NCBI GenBank assembly: GCA_052435735.1
Contig: JBQVNB010000001.1
Location: 62,001-126,000 of the forward strand
Length of the DNA stretch: 64,000 nt
Reading direction: 5' to 3'
From: Aliihoeflea sp052435735
GTDB lineage: Bacteria; Pseudomonadota; Alphaproteobacteria; Rhizobiales; Rhizobiaceae
A model generated the notes under the pieces. It was not told where the DNA came from, searched no databases, and worked only from the letters and a program-made list of their open reading frames with translations. The position numbers and the translations under genes are program-made. This document shows positions 1 to 10,408 of the stretch, one piece after another (the first letter of the stretch is position 1; each line of letters starts with the position of its first letter).

Positions 1-99
1 GCCGCGGCGGCGACCATGGCGCGGGCGATCGCGCGAGGCGTTCATGCCGCGAGCGCCATGGCGGGTGATATGATGCCGGTCTGGTCGTCGAGGACATAG
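1..99 (+). CDS. C-terminal end of an unidentified protein (5' truncated)
   Basis: An open frame enters from the left edge and ends at the TAG at 97-99, giving 32 visible residues rich in Ala and Met. The stop overlaps the ribosome-binding site (GGAG near 98-101) of the next gene, so the two are probably co-transcribed and translationally close. Codon third positions are GC-rich like the neighbours. The fragment is too short to assign to a family, and it could also be a chance open frame. Confidence 0.45.
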   Translation, partial: AAAATMARAIARGVHAASAMAGDMMPVWSSRT

Positions 100-108
100 G
101 AGACGCCG

Positions 109-825
109 ATGCGTTCGCTGATTGCCGTCGTTGCGATGCTCCTTGCCGGACCTGCTGCGGCCGGGGATACCGCCGAATTGGGCATTCTGGGATTTGGCGC
201 GGACGGCGCGATCTTCGCGTTCGAGGAATATGGCATCCAGGACGGGTCGGGTTTCGCCTACGCCAATCGCTACTATATCGAGACCGCGACCGACAGCTTC
301 GTCACCGGCACGCCGATCCGGGTGCTTTCGGAGGAGCAGGACGCGTCGATCGCGGACGCGCGGGCCAAGGCGCGGCTGCAGGGGGCCGACATCGTCGATG
401 AGGACGAGCTCGCCGCGAACCGAGGCTTTACGGTTGGGGCGAATGCGGTGACCGAGATTTCAGCCGATCCGCTTGCGATGGAGGTCAATCCGCGGCCGGT
501 GTTCCCGCCGATCGACCCGCCGCTTGCGATCCGGCTCGAGGAGATTGCGTTCGACGTGCCGGAAAACTGTGCGTTCGCGGCCGAGCGCCATGTCGGGTTC
601 CGGCTGCTCAAGGTGAGCCATGAAGGCGGGGTGGCAACGGAGCTTTTGCACGAGGACGAAAGCGTTCCGGAAAGCCGCAATTGCCCGCTCGGCTACCGGA
701 TCGGTGCGGTACAGACTTTCTTCCCGGAGGGCGGCGAGCCGGTGTTCGTGGTGCTGATCGCGGTCAGGCGCGTCGGCTTCGAGGGACCCGATCATCGCTG
801 GATCGCGGTGCCCGGCAAACTATAG
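109..825 (+). CDS. DUF2259 family secreted protein
   Basis: A 238-residue protein with a clear Sec signal peptide: Arg-3, a hydrophobic core at about residues 4-13 and an AAA-G cleavage region near 17-20. The mature part begins with the pattern LGFGADGAIFAFEEYGIQDG, which I recognise as typical of DUF2259, a family of predicted secreted or periplasmic proteins of unknown function common in Rhizobiales. Two or three cysteines in the second half (CAFAAE, NCPLG) could form a disulfide. ATG 109 has GGAG about 7 bases upstream. It lies directly before purB but with 69 bases between, so a shared transcript is possible and not shown. Confidence 0.8.
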   Translation: MRSLIAVVAMLLAGPAAAGDTAELGILGFGADGAIFAFEEYGIQDGSGFAYANRYYIETATDSFVTGTPIRVLSEEQDASIADARAKARLQGADIVDEDELAANRGFTVGANAVTEISADPLAMEVNPRPVFPPIDPPLAIRLEEIAFDVPENCAFAAERHVGFRLLKVSHEGGVATELLHEDESVPESRNCPLGYRIGAVQTFFPEGGEPVFVVLIAVRRVGFEGPDHRWIAVPGKL

Positions 826-894
826 AGCGTTGAGCCTTTGGACCTCGTCTGTTAGGGAGCGGGCGAAAGCCTCCCAAACGTCAGGACGAGACGC

Positions 895-2202
895 ATGATC
901 CCGCGCTATTCGCGGCCCGAAATGGTCGCCATCTGGTCTCCGGAAACGAAGTTCCGCATCTGGTTCGAGATCGAGGCGCATGCCTGCGACGCGCTGGCCG
1001 AGATCGGCGTCATCCCGAAGGAAGCGGCGCGGAACATCTGGGACAAGGGTGACGCGGCGAAATTCGATGTCGAGCGGATCGACGAGATCGAGCGCGAGAC
1101 CAAGCACGACGTCATCGCCTTCCTGACCCATCTGGCCGAATTCATCGGGCCGGATTCGCGCTTCGTCCATCAGGGCATGACCTCGTCGGACGTGCTCGAT
1201 ACCACCCTGAACATCCAGCTCGTGCGCGCTGCGGACCTGCTCCTTGCCGACATGGACCGGGTGCTGGCGGCGCTGAAGAAGCGCGCCTTCGAGCACAAGG
1301 ACGACGTCAGGATCGGACGCAGCCACGGCATCCATGCCGAGCCGACGACGATGGGCCTGACCTTCGCGCGCTTCTACGCCGAGATGGCGCGTGGGCGCGA
1401 CAGGCTCGTCGCCGCGCGGGCGGAAATTGCGACCGGGGCGATCTCGGGCGCCGTCGGGACGTTCGCGAACATCGATCCGTCGGTGGAGGAACATGTCTGC
1501 GCCAAGCTCGGGCTGAAGCCGGAGCCGATCTCGACGCAGGTCATTCCGCGCGACCGCCATGCGATGTTCTTCGCCACGCTCGGCGTCATCGCCTCGTCGA
1601 TGGAGAACGTCGCGACCGAAATCCGGCACATGCAGCGCACGGAAGTTCTGGAAGCGGAGGAGTTCTTCGCGCCCGGCCAGAAGGGCTCGTCGGCGATGCC
1701 GCACAAGCGCAACCCGGTGCTGACCGAAAACCTGACCGGTCTCGCGCGGCTCGTGCGCATGTCGGTGACGCCGGCACTGGAGAACGTAACCCTCTGGCAT
1801 GAGCGCGACATCAGCCATTCGAGCGTCGAGCGGGCCATCGGGCCGGACACGACGATCACGCTCGACTTCGCGCTGAACCGGCTCGCGGGCGTCATCGAAA
1901 AGCTGGTGATCTATCCCGAGACGATGCTCGCCAACATGAACAAGTTCCGTGGGCTCGTCATGAGCCAGCGCGTTCTGCTCGCACTGACGCAAGCGGGCGT
2001 CAGCCGTGAGGATTCGTATCGGCTGGTCCAGCGCAACGCGATGCGCGTCTGGGAACAGGGCGCCGACTTCCTCGAGGAACTGCTCAAGGATTCAGACGTG
2101 CGGGCCGCGCTTTCGGAAGAGGAAATCCGCGAAAAGTTCGATCTTGGCTATCACACCAAGCATGTCGACACGATCTTCGCGCGCGTGTTCGGCAATCGCT
2201 GA
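895..2202 (+). CDS. purB: adenylosuccinate lyase PurB
   Basis: A cytoplasmic homotetramer of the fumarase/aspartase superfamily acting twice in purine synthesis: SAICAR to AICAR plus fumarate, and adenylosuccinate to AMP plus fumarate. The 435-residue length is normal for the family. The signature GSSAMPHKRNP is at residues 264-274 and the upstream TSSDV motif at 96-100; His and Ser for catalysis lie within these conserved blocks. The start ATG is preceded by AGGACGAG. Its presence a few kilobases from purC-purS-purQ-purL fits a purine gene neighbourhood, although the genes between it and purC run leftward, so it is a separate transcript. Confidence 0.98.
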   Translation: MIPRYSRPEMVAIWSPETKFRIWFEIEAHACDALAEIGVIPKEAARNIWDKGDAAKFDVERIDEIERETKHDVIAFLTHLAEFIGPDSRFVHQGMTSSDVLDTTLNIQLVRAADLLLADMDRVLAALKKRAFEHKDDVRIGRSHGIHAEPTTMGLTFARFYAEMARGRDRLVAARAEIATGAISGAVGTFANIDPSVEEHVCAKLGLKPEPISTQVIPRDRHAMFFATLGVIASSMENVATEIRHMQRTEVLEAEEFFAPGQKGSSAMPHKRNPVLTENLTGLARLVRMSVTPALENVTLWHERDISHSSVERAIGPDTTITLDFALNRLAGVIEKLVIYPETMLANMNKFRGLVMSQRVLLALTQAGVSREDSYRLVQRNAMRVWEQGADFLEELLKDSDVRAALSEEEIREKFDLGYHTKHVDTIFARVFGNR

Positions 2203-2217
2203 CCGCTAGCCTGAATG

Positions 2218-2245
2218 CCGCGCGACGCGATGATCGCGCGCGCGG
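2218..2245. terminator. GC-rich hairpin between convergent genes
   Basis: CCGCGCG at 2218-2224 pairs with CGCGCGG at 2239-2245, continued by CGCG/CGCG inside, with one bulged A and an ATGAT loop. It sits just after purB and before the stop of the convergent small membrane-protein gene. There is no clear T-run, so termination is an inference from position and stem strength. Confidence 0.4.
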
Positions 2246-2251
2246 CGGCAA

Positions 2252-2596
2252 TCATGCAATGATCTCGATCGCCAGGAGCGTGGCCGCAAGCATGCCCGCG
2301 CCTGCGAGGAATGGCGAGCGCCACCGGTTGGCGCGAACCGCCACAGCATCGTTTGCGATCGGCGCTCGATCGACAGCAGTCCTGACCGGCAAAGCCGCAC
2401 GGACGAGCGGGGTCGGATAGACCGACGGAACGATGATCGGCTCATCGTCCCTGCTGGTGCGCTTCATCATGAGGTCGCGGGCGACCAGGGCACGCTCGAT
2501 AGTCGCGATCTGACTTTCGAGAAGATCGAGACGGTTGTGGATCGCGGCCATGGTGGCGTTGTCATCCGCGTGGTGATTGTTCCCGACTTGCAGCAT
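2252..2596 (-). CDS. small hypothetical protein with C-terminal membrane anchor
   Basis: A 114-residue protein of no recognised family. The N-terminal third has a short heptad-like segment (IHNRLDLLESQIATIERAL) that could form a coiled coil. The middle is Pro/Val-rich and polar. The last 18 residues are hydrophobic (LAGAGMLAATLLAIEIIA) and read as a single tail-anchored transmembrane helix. I chose the ATG at 2596 rather than the upstream in-frame ATG at 2629, because GGAGGAA lies 6-7 bases before 2596. It stands alone between convergent purB and a VOC gene on the same strand. Function unknown. Confidence 0.6.
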   Translation of the reverse strand: MLQVGNNHHADDNATMAAIHNRLDLLESQIATIERALVARDLMMKRTSRDDEPIIVPSVYPTPLVRAALPVRTAVDRAPIANDAVAVRANRWRSPFLAGAGMLAATLLAIEIIA

Positions 2597-2810
2597 GAGC
2601 GTTCCTCCATCGACCGGGATATACCTCACCGGCCAAATGAATCTTGAACGGGCGGATCATCGATCAATTCCCTCCAATCTGCCGCTCACAGCCTTGTGAT
2701 TGAAGGAATGGGCATGTGATTGGGAACCGGAAAGCTGTCCGCACATTATTCCCGCATAGCTGCAACGGATCCCCTCACCGACGCAGCGAGACGAGAAGAC
2801 CCCCTCCAGT

Positions 2811-2844
2811 AAGAAGTCCGCGTTTCCCCTGACGCGGACTTCTT
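2811..2844. terminator. 12-bp perfect inverted repeat, likely terminator of the VOC gene
   Basis: AAGAAGTCCGCG at 2811-2822 and CGCGGACTTCTT at 2833-2844 form a perfect 12-bp stem around a 10-base loop. It lies 12 bases past the stop of the leftward VOC dioxygenase gene. A/T-rich stem ends resemble a bidirectional terminator but a long T-tract is missing. Confidence 0.6.
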
Positions 2845-2855
2845 CGCATTGGCAC

Positions 2856-3659
2856 CTACGCAGCCGTCACCCGAATTTCCGTCCCCCAAGGATCGCGAAG
2901 CGTGCGTGCCGCGTGGTCGCTCGACGCCAGTTCCATATAGGCGAGGCCGGCGCGATCGGGATCGCGCGGGCCGGCTCCGGCGCTTGCCCAACTGTTCGCC
3001 CCGATGTGGTGGTGGTAGCCGCCCGAGGCGAGGAACACGGCCTGCGAGCCGTAGCGCGCCATCGTGTCGAAGCCGAGTTCGGAATGCCACCAGTCTTCGG
3101 CCGCTTTCGGATCGCCGACGCGCAGATGGACGTGGCCGACGACCGTCGCTTCAGGCGCGTCGCTCCATGCGGGCATAGAGGCGTCGATTTCGCCGAGCAG
3201 GTTTTCGATGTCCAGGCGCTCCGTCGCCATGGCGATGTCGCCAGCGTTCTTTTTCCACGTTTCCTTCGGCCGGTCGGCGTAGATCTCGATGCCGTTGCCC
3301 TCGGGGTCGTTCAGATAAAGCGCTTCGCTGACGAGGTGGTCGGACGCGCCCGTCACCGCGAAGCGGCTTTCGCCGGCATGGCGCACCCAACGGGCGAGAT
3401 CCTTACGGGTCGGCAGCAGGAAGGCGGTGTGGAAAAGACCGGAGCTGCGCGGATCGTCGAGCTTCGCCGACGGAGCGCTGTCGATCTCCAGCAACTCGCG
3501 GCCTTCGACGCCAAGAATGATGGCGCCGTCGCGGCGGGCGAGTTCGGAAAGGCCCAGCAATTGACGATAGAATTTCGCAAGCGCGTCGGCGTCGCGCGCC
3601 TTCAACCCGACTTTGGCGATATGCGTCGGCGTGGTCGCCGAGAACGGCAGTTCGGTCAT
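2856..3659 (-). CDS. VOC-superfamily dioxygenase, CatE-like
   Basis: A 267-residue protein with two vicinal-oxygen-chelate modules. The first starts at IAKVGLKARD and carries LGVEGRELLEI and LNDPEGNGIEIY; the second starts at VVGHVHLRVGD and contains YHHHIGANSW. The metal-binding pattern His...His...Glu fits the two-module CatE type (catechol-2,3-dioxygenase-like, as in Bacillus CatE/YfiE). The substrate cannot be told from sequence. The start at 3659 is supported by AAGGAGAT 7 bases upstream; an in-frame start at 3698 has no such site. The gene is monocistronic, ending at a strong inverted repeat. It could act on a thiol-, quinone- or catechol-derived compound. Confidence 0.8.
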   Translation of the reverse strand: MTELPFSATTPTHIAKVGLKARDADALAKFYRQLLGLSELARRDGAIILGVEGRELLEIDSAPSAKLDDPRSSGLFHTAFLLPTRKDLARWVRHAGESRFAVTGASDHLVSEALYLNDPEGNGIEIYADRPKETWKKNAGDIAMATERLDIENLLGEIDASMPAWSDAPEATVVGHVHLRVGDPKAAEDWWHSELGFDTMARYGSQAVFLASGGYHHHIGANSWASAGAGPRDPDRAGLAYMELASSDHAARTLRDPWGTEIRVTAA

Positions 3660-3812
3660 GATGATCTCCTTGGCGGATGACTCCGCAGATGCCGACAAGA
3701 TCGTATGCGCGACTGTTCAATGCAATTTCGATTTCGACGACAACTCGTTCGCAATTGCGGAACAGTGCCGTCGAGGTTGCGCATGGCGGCGGCGCTCGCT
3801 ACATGGCGCGCC

Positions 3813-4367
3813 ATGAAAGCCAAAGACGCCGACATCCTCATCATTCCAGGCTACACCAATTCCGGGCCGGATCACTGGCAGACGCGCTGGGAGGAAAAAC
3901 TTTCGAGCGCGCGCCGGGTCGAGCAGGCCGAATGGTCGAAGCCGGTTCTGGCCGACTGGAAGGCCCGTCTCGTCGCGGCGGTGAACGATGCCACCAAGCC
4001 GGTCGTATTGGTTGCGCATTCGCTCGGGGTCGCGACTGCGGTGCAGGCGGTTCCGGAATTTCGCAACAAGATTGCCGGCGCGTTCTTCGTCGCGCCGCCC
4101 GACGTCGCCAATCCGAACGTGCGGCCGAAGCACCTGATGACGTTCGGGCCCTATCCGCGCGACCCGCTGCCCTTCCCGTCGATCACGGTGGCGAGCCGCA
4201 ACGACCCGTTCTGCGCGTTCGACGTGGCGGAGGACATCGCCGGCGCCTGGGGCTCGCTGTTCATCGACGCTGGCGAGCGCGGCCACATCAATGCCGAATC
4301 CGGCCACGGACCGTGGCCGGAAGGCACGTTGACCTTCGCCAAGTTCGTCTCGCAGCTCACGCCTTAG
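3813..4367 (+). CDS. RBBP9/YdeN-family serine hydrolase
   Basis: A compact 184-residue alpha/beta hydrolase. The diagnostic N-terminal motif GYTNSGPDHWQTRWE is present, followed by the nucleophile elbow VLVAHSLGVAT, an Asp in SRNDPFCAFD and the His in ESGHGPWPEG, which gives a full Ser-Asp-His triad in the order and spacing of the RBBP9/YdeN family. The start at 3813 places the conserved core at the N-terminus as in relatives; an upstream in-frame ATG at 3783 is possible, and neither has a strong ribosome-binding site. Its 3' end overlaps the convergent aldolase gene by 11 bases. The natural substrate is unknown. Confidence 0.8.
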   Translation: MKAKDADILIIPGYTNSGPDHWQTRWEEKLSSARRVEQAEWSKPVLADWKARLVAAVNDATKPVVLVAHSLGVATAVQAVPEFRNKIAGAFFVAPPDVANPNVRPKHLMTFGPYPRDPLPFPSITVASRNDPFCAFDVAEDIAGAWGSLFIDAGERGHINAESGHGPWPEGTLTFAKFVSQLTP

Positions 4368-5118
4368 CGGCGTCGAGCAGGGCCTGGGCGCCCATCGCAA
4401 TGTAGCGCTGGTCCGACCCCAGGGCGATCAGGCGGTAGCCCATGCCCTGATAGCGGGGCGCGAGCTTCGGATCGACCAGATAGATCGCGGCCAGCTTGCC
4501 GGCGTCGGTGGCGCGGCGAGCGATGTCCTCGATCGTGGAGACCATTTCCGGCAGCGCCGGATCGACCGCCCTACCCTCGGTCCACGCGATGGAAAAGTCG
4601 GACGGGCCGACGAAGACGCCATCGATGCCCGGCACGGCTAGAATGCCGTCGAGCGCATCCAGCGCCTGGCGGGTCTCGATCATCGCCAGCGAAAGCGTCG
4701 CCGCGTTCTGGCCCGAAAGCCAGGCGGCCGAATCGGCGATCCCGTAGCGCGGCATCGCGAAGACCGGGCCCCAGGAACGCGAGCCGAGCGGCGGATATTT
4801 CATCGACCGGGCGAACGCCTCGGCCTCCTCGACCGAATTTACCATCGGCGCGATCACGGCCTCGGCGCCGAAATCGAGCGCGCGGCTCGCCATGTCGAAG
4901 CGGCCGACCGGAATGCGCACGATCGGATGCTTGCGGGCCGAGATGACCGGGGCAAGGCCGCGCAGGACGCTGTCCTCGTGGTGGCCGCCATGCTGCATGT
5001 CGAGCGTGACGGCACCGAAGCCGGTCGCCGCGACGGCCTCGACCGTCACGGCATCGGGTATGCCCGACCAAGCGGTGAAGACGGTTTGCCCGGCCCGAAG
5101 GCGCGCGGCGAGGTTCAC
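4357..5118 (-). CDS. HpcH/HpaI-family aldolase (2-keto-3-deoxy acid aldolase)
   Basis: A 253-residue class II pyruvate-type aldolase that cleaves 4-hydroxy-2-oxo acids to pyruvate and an aldehyde. Family blocks seen are FGAVTLDMQHGGH (substrate-binding/catalytic His), VIAPMVNSVEEAEAF (metal and Arg region), the catalytic segment AMIETRQAL with the metal-binding Glu, and GVFVGPSDFS with the metal-binding Asp nearby. Whether it acts on homoprotocatechuate, rhamnonate or glucarate intermediates is unknown. It starts with GTG, whose TG overlaps the TGA of the zeta-inhibitor gene upstream (GTGA, 4-base overlap), so the two are translationally coupled. Confidence 0.88.
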   Translation of the reverse strand: MNLAARLRAGQTVFTAWSGIPDAVTVEAVAATGFGAVTLDMQHGGHHEDSVLRGLAPVISARKHPIVRIPVGRFDMASRALDFGAEAVIAPMVNSVEEAEAFARSMKYPPLGSRSWGPVFAMPRYGIADSAAWLSGQNAATLSLAMIETRQALDALDGILAVPGIDGVFVGPSDFSIAWTEGRAVDPALPEMVSTIEDIARRATDAGKLAAIYLVDPKLAPRYQGMGYRLIALGSDQRYIAMGAQALLDAAKA

Positions 5119-5432
5119 GACGCCTCGATCTGACGGACTGCGGTCGCGAGCAGTTCCTCCATCGTGCGGCGAATCTGGTGATCGGACTGCTGCACGCCGC
5201 CTTCGTCGAAATCCTTGCGGATCTTGCGGAAGACGTCGTGGTCGCCCGCTTCCTCGAAATCCGATGCGACCACTTCGCGGGCATAGGCGTCGGCCTCGTC
5301 GCCGTTCTTGCCCAGCTTTTCCGCCGCCCAGAGCCCGAGCAGCTTGTTGCGGCGCGCCATGGCCTTGAATTTCAGCTCCTCGTCATGGGCGAACTTGCGC
5401 TCGAACCCTTCTTCGCGATCCTTCAGGCTCAT
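5115..5432 (-). CDS. F1Fo-ATPase inhibitor zeta subunit (DUF1476)
   Basis: A 105-residue, charged, helical protein matching the alphaproteobacterial zeta subunit first described in Paracoccus, which blocks ATP hydrolysis by binding F1. The conserved start SLKDREEGFERKFAHDEEL, the KLLGLWAAEKLG stretch and the C-terminal IRRTMEELL helix are all present, and the length is standard. It is a cytoplasmic protein on the inner face of the membrane. The gene is divergent from purC, the usual Rhizobiales position, and overlaps the next gene by four bases. Confidence 0.93.
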   Translation of the reverse strand: MSLKDREEGFERKFAHDEELKFKAMARRNKLLGLWAAEKLGKNGDEADAYAREVVASDFEEAGDHDVFRKIRKDFDEGGVQQSDHQIRRTMEELLATAVRQIEAS

Positions 5433-5699
5433 CGGCCAACCTCATCATCACTGCGATTTCATGCCCTTGCGGCAGCGGCCACGTTGCCCATGGACGCCAC
5501 GGCCAATATGGCGGCAAGAATGGCGGGGCGAAAGAGCCAATCGGTCGGCACGCGCTCGCCTGTGGGCGCGGTCATTTGGTGATTGAGCCCAGGGGTCACA
5601 TGCGCTAGAGAGCGGGCAAGTTCAGTAACCTTCCGCAATTCCTGCGGATGACAGGCTGCCGGGCCCTATCCGTTCCGGCCACCGAGACCAGAGACCGCC

Positions 5700-6491
5700 A
5701 TGAACCGTCGCCGCCGCATCTACGAAGGCAAGGCCAAGATTCTCTATGAAGGCCCCGAGCCCGGCACGCTGATCCAGTTCTTCAAGGACGACGCCACCGC
5801 CTTCAACAAGAAGAAGCACGAAGTGGTCGACGGCAAGGGCGTGCTCAACAATCGGATTTCCGAGCACATCTTCACCCATCTCAACCGGATGGGCATCCCG
5901 ACCCACTTCATCCGCCGCCTGAACATGCGCGAGCAGTTGATCAAGGAAGTCGAGATCATCCCGCTCGAGGTCGTGGTCCGCAACGTGGCCGCCGGCTCGC
6001 TCGCCAAGCGGCTCGGCATCGAGGAAGGCACGGTCCTGCCGCGCTCGATCATCGAATTCTACTACAAGGCCGACGCGCTCGACGATCCGATGGTCTCCGA
6101 AGAGCACATCACGGCCTTCGGCTGGGCGGCGCCGCAGGAACTCGACGACATCATGGCGCTCGCCATCCGCGTCAACGATTTCCTCTCCGGCCTCTTCCTC
6201 GGCGTCGGCATCCAGCTCGTCGACTTCAAGATCGAATGCGGCCGCCTCTACGAGGGCGAGATGATGCGCATCGTCGTCGCCGACGAGATCTCGCCGGATT
6301 CGTGCCGGCTGTGGGACGTCGCGACGCAGGACAAGCTCGACAAGGACCGGTTCCGCCGCGACATGGGCGGGCTTGTCGAAGCCTATCAGGAAGTCGCGCG
6401 CCGCCTCGGCATCATGAACGAGAACGAGCCCCCGCGCCCGTCCGGCCCGGTGCTCGTCACGTCGGGCAACGGCAAGGGCAAGCCGCATTAA
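5700..6491 (+). CDS. purC: SAICAR synthetase PurC
   Basis: Catalyses ATP-dependent ligation of aspartate to CAIR in step 8 of IMP synthesis. The 263-residue protein starts with the family motif IYEGKAKILYEGPEPGTLI (nucleotide-binding loop) and has the LPLEVVVRN-type signature as IIPLEVVVRNVAAGSLAKRLG and the second signature LVDFKIECGRLYEG. The C-terminus carries an extra tail after residue about 240 that is common in rhizobial PurC paralogues. It is the first gene of a tight rightward run purC-purS-purQ-lipoprotein-purL. Confidence 0.98.
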   Translation: MNRRRRIYEGKAKILYEGPEPGTLIQFFKDDATAFNKKKHEVVDGKGVLNNRISEHIFTHLNRMGIPTHFIRRLNMREQLIKEVEIIPLEVVVRNVAAGSLAKRLGIEEGTVLPRSIIEFYYKADALDDPMVSEEHITAFGWAAPQELDDIMALAIRVNDFLSGLFLGVGIQLVDFKIECGRLYEGEMMRIVVADEISPDSCRLWDVATQDKLDKDRFRRDMGGLVEAYQEVARRLGIMNENEPPRPSGPVLVTSGNGKGKPH

Positions 6492-6507
6492 TTTTCAGGA
6501 GTTGGCA

Positions 6508-6750
6508 GTGATCAAGGCGCGCGTGACCGTCACGCTGAAGAACGGCGTTCTCGACCCGCAGGGCAAGGCCATCGAAGGCGCGCTCGGCACGCTCGGCTTT
6601 AATGGCGTTGGCCATGTGCGGCAGGGCAAGGTGTTCGACATCGAGCTGGAAAGCGCCGACCGCGCCAAGGCCGAAGCCGACCTGAAAGCCATGTGCGACA
6701 AGCTTCTGGCGAACACGGTGATTGAGAATTACTCGGTCGAAATCGCCTGA
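6508..6750 (+). CDS. purS: phosphoribosylformylglycinamidine synthase subunit PurS
   Basis: The 80-residue third subunit of the three-part FGAM synthase (PurS, PurQ, PurL); it holds the complex together and helps pass ammonia from PurQ to PurL. The start VIKARVTVTLKNGVLDPQGK is the standard PurS N-terminus. I chose GTG 6508 because AGGAG ends 6 bases upstream; the in-frame TTG at 6502 touches that site and is too close. It begins 16 bases after purC. Confidence 0.97.
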   Translation: MIKARVTVTLKNGVLDPQGKAIEGALGTLGFNGVGHVRQGKVFDIELESADRAKAEADLKAMCDKLLANTVIENYSVEIA

Positions 6751-6774
6751 ACGGCGACAGCCAGGGATGATCCC

Positions 6775-7443
6775 ATGAAATCAGCCGTCATCCTTCTCCC
6801 CGGCCTCAACCGCGACCGCGACATGATCGCGGCGCTGACCAAGATCGGCGGCAAGGCGCCGGTCACGGTGTGGCAGACCGATACCGAAATCCCCGACGTC
6901 GACCTGATCGTCATCCCGGGCGGCTTTTCCTATGGCGACTATCTGCGCTGCGGCGCGATCGCCGCGCGGATGCCGGTGATGCGGGCGGTGGCAGAAAAGG
7001 CCGCGAAGGGCGTGACGGTGATGGGGGTCTGCAACGGCTTCCAGATCCTGCTCGAGGCAGGGCTGTTGCCGGGCGCGCTGATGCGCAACGCCTCGCTGAA
7101 ATTCGTCTGCCGCGAAGTGAAGCTCGAGGTGGCTAATGCCGGAACGCGATTTACCGAACGCTACGCCCAGGGCCAGGTGATCCGCTGCCCAATCGCGCAC
7201 CATGACGGCAATTATTTCGCCGACGAGGCGACGCTGGCGCGGATCGAGGGCGAAGGCCAGGTGGCGTTCCGCTATGCCGAAGGCACCAATCCAAACGGCT
7301 CGCTGAGCGACATCGCCGGCATCGTCAACGCCGAAGGCAACGTGCTCGGCATGATGCCGCATCCCGAAAACCTGATCGAGGACGCGCATGGCGGCACCGA
7401 CGGGCGCGCGCTGTTCGAGGCCGCGCTCGGGCGTGCGGCGTGA
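6775..7443 (+). CDS. purQ: phosphoribosylformylglycinamidine synthase subunit PurQ
   Basis: The 222-residue class I glutamine amidotransferase subunit of FGAM synthase, releasing ammonia from glutamine. The nucleophile Cys-86 sits in GVCNGFQ, and the His-196/Glu-198 pair in MPHPE completes the triad. IPGGFSYGDYLRCG (oxyanion region) is typical. Its TGA stop overlaps the GTG start of a lipoprotein gene that separates it from purL. Confidence 0.98.
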   Translation: MKSAVILLPGLNRDRDMIAALTKIGGKAPVTVWQTDTEIPDVDLIVIPGGFSYGDYLRCGAIAARMPVMRAVAEKAAKGVTVMGVCNGFQILLEAGLLPGALMRNASLKFVCREVKLEVANAGTRFTERYAQGQVIRCPIAHHDGNYFADEATLARIEGEGQVAFRYAEGTNPNGSLSDIAGIVNAEGNVLGMMPHPENLIEDAHGGTDGRALFEAALGRAA

Positions 7444-7847
7444 GGGCTGCTCTGGTTGCATTCGGCATCGCGCTGGCGCTGGCCGGGTGCCGAAGCTCGG
7501 CGCCCGAGCCTGAAGCCGCCTCGCGGCCGGGCGACGCCTCGGCGCTTTCAACCATGGAACGCGTCGCGGTTGCGGCGCAGCGCTGCTGGTTTCGTGCCGG
7601 CGATCCGCGCTTTGCCGGCCTGATCATGTCGCCCGAACTGACATCGCATTCGGGCAAGCCGCGCATCCTCGCCGTGCCGCAGGGCAATATCGGCGGCCTG
7701 CCAAAACTGGTCGTCGAGGCATCCGGAACCCCGGCGCGCATCACCAGCTTCGGCCCGCTGATGGACGGCGGCGCTGAGGCGACACGCATTTCGTCCGACG
7801 TCACCCGCTGGGCGTCGGGCGGCACCACCTGTTCCCGCCCGGCCTGA
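7440..7847 (+). CDS. small lipoprotein encoded between purQ and purL
   Basis: A 135-residue protein with a short signal peptide and a lipobox LALAGC, so it should be lipidated at Cys-17 and anchored in the envelope. Two further cysteines (RCWF and TTCS) lie at the ends of the mature domain and could pair. No known family is recognised. It starts with GTG in a four-base overlap with purQ and ends 15 bases before purL, so it must be made with the purine enzymes even though it is an envelope protein. A similar small gene is often seen at this place in related rhizobia, from memory. Confidence 0.75.
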   Translation: MRAALVAFGIALALAGCRSSAPEPEAASRPGDASALSTMERVAVAAQRCWFRAGDPRFAGLIMSPELTSHSGKPRILAVPQGNIGGLPKLVVEASGTPARITSFGPLMDGGAEATRISSDVTRWASGGTTCSRPA

Positions 7848-7862
7848 CGGAGACCCATTCGC

Positions 7863-10082
<2,220 letters not shown>

Positions 10083-10094
10083 AGGCAGACAGCA

Positions 10095-10328
10095 ATGGCA
10101 ATGGACGCGCACGACATCGAACGCATGATCAAGGAAGCGATTCCGGATGCGAAAGTGACGATCCGCGACCTCGCCGGTGACGGCGACCACTATGCCGCCG
10201 AAGTGGTGGCCGAGAGCTTTCGCGGCAAAAGCCGCGTCCAGCAGCACCAGATGGTCTATGACGCGCTGAAGGGAAACATGGGCGGGGTTCTGCACGCGCT
10301 CGCGCTGCAGACCAGCATTCCGGAATAG
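10095..10328 (+). CDS. bolA: BolA-family protein
   Basis: A 77-residue cytoplasmic BolA protein. The core VVAESFRGKSRVQQHQMVYDAL contains the conserved FRGKS helix and the His that helps hold a 2Fe-2S cluster with a monothiol glutaredoxin. It starts 12 bases after purL and is followed 80 bases later by the partner CGFS glutaredoxin, the pair that forms BolA-Grx heterocomplexes in iron sensing and Fe-S trafficking. The link from purine synthesis to Fe-S handling is a fixed gene order in rhizobia, since PurF and other enzymes need Fe-S clusters. Confidence 0.95.
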   Translation: MAMDAHDIERMIKEAIPDAKVTIRDLAGDGDHYAAEVVAESFRGKSRVQQHQMVYDALKGNMGGVLHALALQTSIPE

Positions 10329-10408
10329 CCAAACTCGACAGGCCGGTTTCCATCACCTATATCGGGTGCAAACGAATTATCGGCGGCTCGCCGCCAGGGA
10401 TTGAAGAC

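Noticed and set aside
5459..5575. 38-codon leftward frame between the zeta gene and purC with a hydrophobic middle
   Set aside because: No ribosome-binding site upstream of its ATG and no recognisable family; it lies in the purC promoter region and may be chance.
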